Assembly (NCBI GenBank): GCA_024195585.1
Contig: SWBL01000072.1
Span: forward strand, 104,989-168,988
Length of the DNA: 64,000 nt
Direction: 5' to 3'
Source: Aureobasidium sp. EXF-3400
Lineage: Eukaryota; Ascomycota; Dothideomycetes; Dothideales; Saccotheciaceae
Part shown: positions 10,601 through 19,917 of the stretch, piece after piece
Layout of the letters: each line of letters starts with the position of its first letter
How positions within the stretch are numbered: the stretch's first letter is position 1
Translations under genes and position numbers: made by a program
The notes under the pieces: generated by a model
The model's database searches: none
Told to the model about the DNA's origin: nothing
What the model saw: only the letters and a program-made list of their open reading frames with translations

Positions 10601-10772
10601 AATGGCCCGTTGCAACGGCAGGGAAGCTTTCGAGCCATCCCACTGCCCAGACGACATACTGTACAGTACAACCTCGGCGCACGCGACTGCGACTCCGAAA
10701 AAACCGCCGTGTATATGATCGATGTTCTCAATAGGATGTGCTCTGGTGGCTGTGCTACTTACGTTATGTCAG
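7674..10772. other. Gene-poor 3.1-kb stretch
   Basis: No frame here has convincing composition, a recognisable motif or a splice pattern that extends it. Short frames near 7.9-8.3, 8.4-8.9 and 10.3-10.8 kb overlap each other on both strands and look like chance. There are TATA-like runs near 10100-10115 and 10298-10305 but no gene to attach them to. I see no terminal inverted repeats, transposase remnant or tRNA. It may hold distal promoter of the two flanking secreted-protein genes. Confidence 0.5.
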
Positions 10773-10778
10773 TATAAA
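10773..10778 (+). promoter_or_regulatory. TATA box of the GH31 gene
   Basis: TATAAA 57 bp before the GH31 start codon at 10830, in the context GTCAGTATAAAGC. The spacing is typical for a fungal TATA gene with a short leader. Confidence 0.5.
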
Positions 10779-10829
10779 GCTGGATCTCCCTCGCGTGAGG
10801 TTGGTAGAGACAGATTTCGATTTCCCAAG

Positions 10830-13800
10830 ATGTTGCTTAAAGCATTATACGGACTTGCGCTCTTGCGTAGTGTCTCTGGTGCCGCTGTGGCCCGAAGACA
10901 GGCAGCAGGCAACATCAATGACTGCCCTGGATACTCAGCATCGAATATTGTTAACACAGATACTGGTCTTACGGCCAAATTGACCTTAGCTGGTCCGGCA
11001 TGCAACGCATATGGAACAGACGTTCAGAACCTTCGCCTCGCTGTGAATTACGATTCCGGTACGTTCTTGGAACCTAGCATCATCGTCAATCATGAGACTT
11101 ATAATACTTAGAAAAGCGTCTACACGTCAAGATCGAAGATGAAGGCCAGGTCGCCTATCAAGTTCCCACCAGCGTGTTCCCTACACCAGATGCCAACAAC
11201 TCGGTGTCGCCTGGTGATGCAACCCTTGAGTTCTCAATGGAACAGAGCCCCTTCAGCTTCAAGATCACTCGTAAATCAAACCAGGAAGTACTCTTTGATA
11301 CTTCTAAGTCGCCCATTGTGTTTGAGGACCAGTACCTGCGTTTACGTACTTCTCTTCCCGAAAATCCTAACATCTATGGTCTCGGAGAGCACTCTGATTC
11401 TCTCCGCCTCAACACCACCGACTACACTCGCACAATGTGGTCTAGAGATGCCTACGGTATTCCTTCCGGCACCAACCTGTACGGCAACCATCCCATTTAC
11501 TTTGATCACAGAGTAGAGTCTGGTACACACGGAGTCTTCCTCCTCTCGAGCGCAGGCATGGACGTCAAGATCAACAAGACCGATGCTGATGGTCAATATC
11601 TGGAGTACAACACCCTGGGGGGTGTCATTGACCTGTACTTCCTGGATGGCCCCAGCCCTGTTGAGGTCGCCCAAGAGTACAGTAGTGTTACCCAGAAAGC
11701 TGCTATGATGCCCTACTGGGGCTTCGGTTTCCACCAGTGTCGTTATGGATACCGCGACTTCTATGCTATAGCCGAAGTTGTCTACAACTATTCCGCTGCA
11801 GCAATTCCGCTGGAGACCATGTGGACCGTAAGTCAAATGGCCATCTGGAACCATGAGCTCATGCTAATTCTGTTCTCTTAAGGATATTGATTACATGTAT
11901 GAGCGTTATATCATGGTAAGATCACTAGGCTTCGGGTCAAGTTCGGAATACTGATTCTTAGTTTAGACCACCGACCCCGACCGCTTCCCTCTTGCTCGTG
12001 TTCGCGAATACGTGAACTATCTTCATGAACACAACCAGCACTACATAGTCATGGTGGATCCTGCTATGGCTTACCAGACTGAGCGGGAGAACGGACTGCC
12101 CTACGAGTCATTCATCCGAGCTCGTGACCAAGGCATTCTCCTCCAGAAGAACGGCTCCATCTATCAGGGTGTTGTCTGGCCTGGTGTCACCGCGTTTCCC
12201 GACTGGTTTCATAATGATACGGCCGAGTACTGGAACAACGAGTTTGCCGAGTTTTTCGATGCTGACACTGGTGTGGATATTGATGGCCTGTGGTAAGTGA
12301 GCATTAATCATCGATATTAACATAAACTAACTCTATTGCCGGCTCGATATGAACGAAGCAGCGAATTTCAATTACTTCGGAGCGGATCCTGAAGAAAGTG
12401 CTGAGGATCGTGGGTTTCCTCCTACTAGACCAGCCATCAGATCTGCTCCCCGCCCTATTCCAGGCTTCCCAGCAGCCTTTCAGCCAGATGCTAGCAGTCC
12501 GTATCCTCCAGATGATCTTGCATATGCTCCTCCATGGCTTGCTCCTGCTTCTGACCCTGGCGCTACAAAGCGTTCAGTCGACGTTAAGAAGCCTACTAAG
12601 CGATCAGTCGGTCTGCAATACTCTCCGCTCGACAAGCGTCAGTCATCTGCACGCATTGGCTTCCCTGGACGCAATCTTCTTGCCCCCCCTTACCAGATTG
12701 ATAACGCAAACACCGTTGAAGCTTACGGTGGTGTCTCCAACAACACTCTTGACACGGACATCATCCATTACGATGGACACGCAGAGCTTGATGTCCATAA
12801 CTTGTACGGGACTATGATGAGTACATTTTCGAGAAACGCACTGGAAGCACGCAGACCCGGAAGAAGACCATTACTTATCACTCGTTCGACCTTTGCAGGC
12901 GCCGGTAAGGCCTTGGGCAAGTGGCTTGGCGATAATTTAAGTAAGTTAAAATGAAGGTGCAAATACCGCATTCTGGCAGGCACGTTCTTCACAATCTATA
13001 AGAAGGGTTCAAAAAGGGTGGTTCTATGACATACCGCCCAAAATGGCATCTTACGGAGTGGATCACGCCTGTCTAGCAAGAATGTGGTGTTATTGCCATC
13101 CTGTATAGTCGTATTACGCTGATTGTAACGTTATTTCAGGCACCTGGGAACTCTACCGTCAATCCATCCAGGGTATGCTCGATTTTGCCGCTATCTATCA
13201 GGTTCCCATGGTTGGTTCAGACATCTGCGGTTTTGGTGGGAACACGACATCTACACTCTGTGCTCGCTGGACATCTCTGGGCGCTTTCAACCCCTTCTAC
13301 AGAAATCACAATGGAGACAGCTCTATCCCTCAGGAGTTCTATTTATGGGAGACTGTTGCAGAATCTGCTCGCAAGTCTATTGATATTCGTTACAAGCTGC
13401 TCGACTACATCTACACTGCATTGCACAAACAGAGCGTTGATGGTACACCTTTGATCAGCCCAATGTTCTTCCAGTACCCTCACGACAAGGCCACTTCTGC
13501 TCTTGATCTCCAATTCTTCTATGGCGATTCTCTTTTGGTTGCTCCTGTCACCGAGGAAAACTCGACCAGTGTAGATGTTTACTTCCCTAATGACCGATTC
13601 TACGACTTCAAGACTTTCAAGACTGTTGAGGGCGCTGGTGCCAACATCACCATCTCGGACGTCGACTTCACCGAGATCCCTCTATACATTAGAGGTGGCT
13701 CGATCATCCCTATGCGTAACGCATCTGGATACACTACTACGGACGTGCGCAAGCAGCCTTTCAATATTGTTATCGCACCAGGACGCGACGGTAAGGCCAG

Positions 13801-14113
13801 CGGCTCACTGTACCTTGACGACGGCGACAGTATCGAGCAAGAAAAGACTTCTGAGATCACTCTCGAGTATGAGAACGGTCAGCTGTCTGTCTCTGGCTGT
13901 TTTGACTACCAGGCTGAGGACAACCGAGTCGTCCAAGTAACTCTTCTTGGTCACAAGGGTCACTCTGGTCAGACACCACAGTGGAAGGAAGATGGTGACC
14001 ATCAAGACTGGAACAAGTGTGGAGAGAATGACTGGAGCTATGACGGTTCTACACACCACCTTTTGGTGCAGTTTGATCAAAAGCTCACCGGGCCTTTCGC
14101 GGTCTCTGTATAA
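10830..14113 (+). CDS. Secreted GH31 alpha-glucosidase-type glycosidase
   Basis: Six exons: 10830-11058, 11112-11827, 11883-11915, 11967-12292, 12342-12940 and 13140-14113. They join in phase to 958 aa, the usual length of fungal GH31 alpha-glucosidases. A signal peptide ([18 protein letters not shown]) is followed by a KR-type site. Family landmarks: [46 protein letters not shown], a nucleophile motif [10 protein letters not shown] (Asp about 437), RSTFAGAG, and the acid/base motif WLGDN (Asp about 632), then [15 protein letters not shown] and [10 protein letters not shown]. The role would be hydrolysis of terminal alpha-glucosidic (or related) bonds outside the cell. Two oddities: the acceptor before exon 5 would be CG, not AG, and the residue before WLGDN is Lys where His is usual. 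Substrate within GH31 is not resolved. Confidence 0.88.
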
Positions 14114-14240
14114 ACAGCCTCACGAGGTAATACATGTTGTAACCAAGCAACACCAACTCTTTCGCATCCTCGATGCTAGAATTGGGCCTAGCAGAGAGAA
14201 ACCATAATTCGAGCAAATATGAATACCTTGACCTCCCTAT

Positions 14241-14373
14241 ATGCAAAGATACGTCACACGGACAGCTATAGAAATGCACAGTTCCTTCGGAAGTTAGGAA
14301 GTGTCCACTGAGAGTCGATAGCATTACGACTCTCTGTGGAACTTGCTATTGTCTAGAAATAACTGTGCATTTT
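14241..14373. repeat. Palindromic repeat, copy 1 (MITE-like)
   Basis: Nested inverted repeats. The outer arms are GAAATGCACAGTT at 14271-14283 and AACTGTGCATTTT at 14361-14373 (12 of 13 pair). The inner arms are CCACTGAGAGTCG at 14305-14317 and CGACTCTCTGTGG at 14327-14339 (12 of 13 pair). The 30 bases to the left (from TGCAAAGATACGTCACAC to AGCTATAG) are shared, inverted, with the copy near 19.7 kb. It lies 130-260 bp past the GH31 stop codon. No coding capacity and no clear target-site duplication. Confidence 0.65.
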
Positions 14374-15573
14374 GATGGCTTCAGCGTCGCCTTTGTGTCA
14401 TCATGAGAGCAGGTCCGGAGCTACAAAATCCAGCAGATGGGCGGGAGGGCATGTCTCATGGCCCGCTGCCAGCTTTTGCAATTTTCTTTGTTCAGCTGAG
14501 AAAAGGCGCGCTTCGATTCTTTCGGGCGAAGAGGCGGAGCAGCAGTGTTCATGTATAGCAACAACTAGCTTGGATAGCAGGTGGAAATGAGTTCGCTAAG
14601 ACTTTCAGAGACCGAGCTGAGCTTTGAGGGTCTGTGTTATAAACGTTGAATCTAACGAGTCAGAAGCCAACTTTGTCATTCTGGAATCAGAATGCTCAGA
14701 ACTCGAGATGCGATGTCGAGTCTTGCTTGAATGATAACAGCGAGCAGCTGGTAGCTAGGAGTCATTTAATATACGAGTTTAGATCACCGATAAAGTCGCC
14801 CGGGGAATGAATAATAGGCATGCTGTCTGATACTAAACACCATTTGACCAAGATATATGGCCATAACTTTGCGGCCTCGCCTAGACATTCCCCACAAGCC
14901 ACCAAACCCTCTTCTTATTACTGATGCACCTCTGCTACACCGATCTCCCGTCTTGACTCCCAGCAACACGGCCATACTGAGGTCCAAGCAGGGTATTTCG
15001 CCATTTATGATCCTTAGAGGATCTGCGCTAGTGGTCCGGAGCGTCCGTCTATACTTCGTATATTGTTCAGCTCAGCTCTGGATTTCCAATATCGAAGTCT
15101 TCGAAAGCCTAAAAGATGCCATTCTACTGAATGTACCGAGTCGGTTTACTAAGAGCATCACGTCTGAGCATTGCGCCTCCTGCAGTTTGAGGTAAGTGCC
15201 GCAGTCTCCGAAGCCTTCCAGGCGCCACCTTGACATACACGAGCCTGTTTTCGGTCAATGGCCCGCCATGTTCAGCTTCTTCGCAACATCACCTCTTTCC
15301 ATCTACGGCTTCGTTGCTGTGTCAGAAGCCTGTGCGAGTATCGGGACTCGCGCACTGTACGAAAGTCAGAGGAGATGACCGACTAGATACCAAGACATTG
15401 TTACACCAAGGTAAGTCAGAGGATGAGATATAAGAACGAGCTCAAGTCCGTGTGGGCAAAATATCAGTTCACAGTCGATCATTACAGATCAACTAGATCG
15501 TTCCTTCTTTATTCATTTTTCTTTCTCAGTCGTTCTTTCCCACCCACCATAGTCACTCTCTTTTATCATCATT
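14374..15573. other. Intergenic region with CT-rich promoter of the GLEYA gene
   Basis: No supported gene. The last 90 bases before 15574 are strongly pyrimidine-rich on the coding strand (TTCTTTATTCATTTTTC, TCTCTTTTATC), the usual leader of well-expressed fungal genes. A weak TATA-like GATATAAG is at 15425-15433. Confidence 0.5.
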
Positions 15574-17885
15574 ATGCGTTACTCTCTGGCCGTTCCGGCT
15601 TTCGCGGCCTTGGCTGCTGCTCTTCCAGCTCCCCAGCTGATCGACCTTGACATGGTCGCTGCTCAACCCAACATTTCCTACACTACTACCGCTTCAAGTG
15701 TCACTTACGACGTTACTTCCCTTGCCGCTCAAGCCACTGACGATATTACCTCGGTTTCCGTGGACCTCAGCGCTATTGCTACCCAGAGCCCTCTTGCAGT
15801 TATCGAGAAGCGAGCTGCATGTGCTGCCCAGCCCACTGGAGTCTCAGGGGCCTATGCTGCACCTGCCGAACCCACCGACGACACTGTATCTGCGTTTGTA
15901 GCCAATACTGCATTTGCTGCCGCAGCTTCCAGCGCTCCTGTTCCTTCTGGATACTCGAACACTTTCACCAACTTGAATGCATCGAACAACGCATATGGGT
16001 ACATGGGCTACACAACTCTCTCTACCTATGATACCGAGAAGTGTGCTGCCAAGTGCAATGCTATCAATGGCTGCATGTCCTTCAACTTGTACTTTGAGAG
16101 GGATCCCAGCCTCGAGCCTGCAGCTGCATGCCCGAACCCCACCTCAACCACCAACATCAAGGCAAGCTTTTCCTTTCTGCTGTAGACTAATGCTAATCGT
16201 CCAAAAGTGTACATTTTGGGGAGGCCCAGTCTCGGTTTCTAATGCCAATAACTACGGCCAATGGCGTAACAAGTTCCAGGTCGCTATCGCTGGTTCTAAC
16301 GGATACATGAACCAGACCCTCGAAGTACCTGCTGGTTTCGGCAATGTTCAGTACCTCAACAACGCTGCCATCAACGCTCCTCTTGATCACGAGGGCTACG
16401 ACACATTCATGGGCAGTAGAATCTTCACCGCAGGCCCATTCAACGCATCTCTCTGCGCCGCCCATTGCCAAGCTCAAACCAAGTACAACCTCGCCACTGC
16501 TCCCAAGGATGGTACTCCCCCCAAGATCTGCAACTTCTTCAACACTTACTTGCTTTACCTCAACAAGACTTCCAACAGCCAAGGCCAATACTGCTCTCTG
16601 TGAGTGCTCTACATCGTGATGCGCGACGACCACTAACATCGAGTAGTTACACTGAAGCCTGGGACTCGAGCTACGCTACCAACAAGGGCCAATACCGTGG
16701 AAACGACCGTGAGCACTGAGAAGTCCATATATGCAATGGCAATGACTGACACTGGCTAGACTACATGATTGAGTACTCTTACACTTTCACCAACACTTCC
16801 AACCCTGGCTTCAACCCCAAGAAGGGTGACACTGTCGGTGCCGTCTACCAGGCTGTCAAGGACATCAAGTACGCCACTCTCCAGTCCTTCTGCTCTGCAG
16901 CTCTTGGCTACAGCGCCCTCGTTGCCACCGTCACTCCCACTTCCTTTGTCACCCCGATTGTCACCAGTACCGCCTACAGCACCACGACTACCACCGCTAG
17001 TATCGTCAACAAGCGCGCTGCTGTGACCGATGCCGCTGCATCTGTATCGACTCCTGCTGTTCTGAGCAAGTACCCTGCTTCTGTCATGTCTAGCGCTTGC
17101 TCCTTGTTGGTCAGCCAAGCCACCAGCACCTCCACCTCCACTGCTCCTGCCATCACCATTTCAGTCGCAACTCAGACTACTCTCGAAACGTCTGTTCTTA
17201 CCGTTACTGCCTCGCCAATCCCTAGCACTTGTGGCAACAAGGGTATCCAATATGCCTTCTACGGCGATGGCGTGTACGAAGAAGGTGACCGGGTTTCGTA
17301 TGTGGAGCCTTCCAAGTACGCATCCAAGAAACCCAACTGGCAGAGTACCACCAACAAGGTCGGCGGTATCGACGTCGATGGAAGTGAGATTCAGATCTAC
17401 GACTCGGGCAACTACGAATATTCCCAATACTTCATCTTGAACCACCGCGGTTACGTAAGTTTTCCATGATGCTGACCCCTTTCTCGAGAGTTCCAGTTCA
17501 CTGACCAAAATCTCAGGTCTTTGCCCAGGTCGCTGGTACCTACACTTTCTCTCTGTCCAACCCCGATGACGTTGTTTTCTTGTACCTGGGCGAGACGGCA
17601 AAGAGTGGCTGGAACAGAGGCAACGCCGCTGCCGCCGCATCCTGGAGCCCAGAGACCGGCTACGGCCACTACGCCTCTGCTCAATACACCCTCAAGGCTG
17701 GTGACTACCTTCCTTTCCGCATCTTCTTCGGTCAGCAGGGAGGTCCTGTTAAATTCGCTTTCTCTATCACTGCTCCTGATGGCAAGGTCATTCTCGACAG
17801 CAACACTGCTGAGTCTGACTTTATTGTTCAGCACTCGTGCGATGAGACTACTGCTCCTCGTTTCCCTCCTTTTGGGCAGGAGTAA
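15574..17885 (+). CDS. Secreted GLEYA-domain adhesin-like protein
   Basis: Five exons: 15574-16161, 16208-16599, 16647-16708, 16760-17454 and 17517-17885. All joins are in phase and give 701 aa. A signal peptide (MRYSLAVPAFAALAAALPAP) is followed by a Ser/Thr/Ala-rich propeptide with EKR and NKR processing sites. A Cys-rich middle part (YDTEKCAAKCNAINGCMSFN, CTFWGGPVS, NASLCAAHCQ, ICNFFNTY) resembles PAN/apple-like fungal ectodomains. A Thr/Ser/Val linker leads to a C-terminal GLEYA/PA14-type lectin fold (QYAFYGDGVYEEGD, YVFAQVAGTYTFSLSNPDD, VFLYLGETAKSGW, FRIFFGQQGG). GLEYA domains bind carbohydrate ligands in yeast adhesins. Intron 1 has a GC donor (AAG|GCAAGC...AAAAG). There is no GPI signal at the end, so it is probably secreted. 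Confidence 0.82.
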
Positions 17886-18117
17886 GGGTTCGGTCCCATC
17901 TGACAAGACAAAACAGTGTCTTCTCAAAGGATTTCGCAGCAGCGAAATTAAATCTTATAAGCTTCTGCCTACCATAATTAGTAATTTTTAGTTCTAGTGT
18001 ATATCTCAATTTACAGTGCTTTCGATGTGCTCATATCGATCTAAGGTCCACCGCACCATTCTTGTCTAATCTCATATGGAAGGCATTGTCAGACTTGGTA
18101 ACTCAATTAATCAACAA

Positions 18118-19038
18118 TTAAAGTGAGTAGTACTTCTGCCACGGATGATCTTCCTCAAAGCCCAACAGTTCCTTAATCTTACGGTTACTCATCGGTGCTT
18201 CAAGATGGCCAAGTTCTCGGGTTATAGATGTCTGGGGGCAAACACGCCTCAAGAATTCTGTAGTCGAGATTGCATTATGTGTGATGGAATCGTTCGTTGC
18301 GTTGAAAACTTGAAACCCAAGCCCATCTCGAAGTATGGCTAGATGAACCATCTTGCCGAGATCTCTCGCGTCCGTATAAGACCAGCCATGTACTTTCCAC
18401 TTCTCCGGTTCGAGAGTGTAACTAGGGAAGCGAACTTGGTAGTCTTCTGGCGAGATAACGGCGCCGATGCGTAGAGCGTAGATGTCGGTGCCGAACCTCG
18501 CGGCGTATCCAGCAGCCATAACTTCCACACATTTCTTCGACATGCTGTATGCGTCTGTGGGGACCGATTCAATCTTCTCGTCGACTGGAAAAGAAGTAAA
18601 GTCTCTGTCGCCTTCTGCATACGTTACGCCATACACGCATACTGAGCTCGCCAGCACAATCTTGGGTACGTCGAGCTTGCAGGCGGCCTCGAGGACGTTG
18701 AACGTGCTTGTAACGTTGGCCAAGAAGGTCTCGTTGTCCGGAACAATCATGTTACGTGAGTGTCCGGCGAGATGTACTACCGCATCGGGTACCCTACTCG
18801 TCACTTTTGCAAGCGGCTCCCCGAAATGAAAGTGTGATGTGATTGCGCTGAATACCTGGGCTCCATTCGTGAGGTCGACTTTCAGTGTGTGGACGCGATC
18901 TGCAAGAGGTCCGGTCAGATTGAAGAAGTCCAGATTGAGAACCTCGTGTCCTTGTGCGAGCAGGTACTCAATAACATGGCGTCCGACCTTGCCACTGCCG
19001 CCAGTGACCACGACACGCTTTCCAGATCCTTGGTCCAT
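18118..19038 (-). CDS. Extended short-chain dehydrogenase/epimerase (NAD-binding)
   Basis: An intronless 306-aa frame starting MDQGSGKRVVVTGGSGKVGR. It shows the extended-SDR nucleotide-binding motif GGSGKVG near residue 13, an Asp at the end of strand 2 (LNLDFF, favouring NAD over NADP), an HLAGHS segment, the catalytic Ser in ASSVCVYG, and the YSMSK catalytic Tyr-Lys pair. A substrate domain follows (WSYTDARDLGKMVHLAI). Its length and layout fit NAD-dependent epimerase/dehydratases, including sugar- or uronate-dehydrogenase-like members. It lies 880 bp downstream of, and on the same strand as, the IlvD/Edd dehydratase, and with the aldolase completes an oxidise-dehydrate-cleave set. Substrate not determinable. 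Confidence 0.82.
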   Translation of the reverse strand: MDQGSGKRVVVTGGSGKVGRHVIEYLLAQGHEVLNLDFFNLTGPLADRVHTLKVDLTNGAQVFSAITSHFHFGEPLAKVTSRVPDAVVHLAGHSRNMIVPDNETFLANVTSTFNVLEAACKLDVPKIVLASSVCVYGVTYAEGDRDFTSFPVDEKIESVPTDAYSMSKKCVEVMAAGYAARFGTDIYALRIGAVISPEDYQVRFPSYTLEPEKWKVHGWSYTDARDLGKMVHLAILRDGLGFQVFNATNDSITHNAISTTEFLRRVCPQTSITRELGHLEAPMSNRKIKELLGFEEDHPWQKYYSL

Positions 19039-19635
19039 GAGAATTACTTAATCGCGGCAGTTTTACGAGTGTTGCAGTGAAGTAAGCTTATGCGTTGTCG
19101 AGAGTAACAACCTAGCAAGGTCAGGATCATTGACTCCGGAGGCAGACTTTCCGAACACGGGTCTACCGAGGCAATCCTCGCAGCATCGGATTCCGAGCGA
19201 TGAAGAGAGTTCACCATCCCACCCTAGATTTTCCGCCGTGTCTCGTCAGGTGGAGGTTTTACCAATCATCATAGGCGCGTGAGAGGCCTCGTTCTTGCTT
19301 TGGGAGGTTATGACAGGAGGTTGTTTCAAATCCGCGAGATTGGCCGTAGAGAAGGCTTGTTCACAACTGATAGACCGCAAGTGATCAACGTTAAGTTGTC
19401 TTTCATCGTGTTGCTGATTTGTATAGTGAGAAATCTTTCCAATGTCACTTAGATTTGCGCAGAACACAAAAATCTAGCTGAATTGACTCGAGGGTCTCCA
19501 TTTTTTTGTGATGTAGCCACAGCAACAAGCCCCTCAGCTCTAGTGTCGTGGAAGGAGATACTTGTATTGCACTTGCCTTTTGCGAATCCAATCTGTGCCT
19601 CCCCTTGTGCAGAGCTTGTCACAGGTACCACTGCA
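19039..19635. other. Intergenic, no gene seen
   Basis: About 600 bp upstream of the SDR. No supported coding frame; it contains the SDR promoter, with no obvious TATA box. The adjoining bases 19636-19770 are a repeat copy. Confidence 0.5.
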
Positions 19636-19770
19636 GAAATGCACAGTTCCTGCAGTATGTATGAAGCACTCACTGAGAGTCGTGATATTATCAGCTCTCC
19701 ATGGACCGATCTCCCATGTGGAAAGAACTATGCCTTTTTATAGCTACACGCGTGACAGGTCTTTGCACAC
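19636..19770. repeat. Palindromic repeat, copy 2 (inverted relative to copy 1)
   Basis: GAAATGCACAGTTCC at 19636-19650 is identical to the left arm of the copy at 14271. CACTGAGAGTCG follows near 19671-19682, then an imperfect palindrome (TGATATTATCA flanked by GAGAG and CTCTC). At the right, TTTTTATAGCTACACGCGTGA and CTTTGCACA are the reverse complement of the left flank of copy 1. It lies about 150-280 bp past the stop codon of the dehydratase gene. Non-coding. Confidence 0.6.
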
Positions 19771-19917
19771 GGGAGATGGGGGCCTTGATTTCTTGCCGAT
19801 ATCACACCTCATGTATCTCGTTGGGTATGGGGTAAGATTCCACAGTACGAAGAATAATCTCGATAAATATGAGGGGAACCTCTAAGCTACGCCATCATGC
19901 TCCGATGAGCCACTGTA

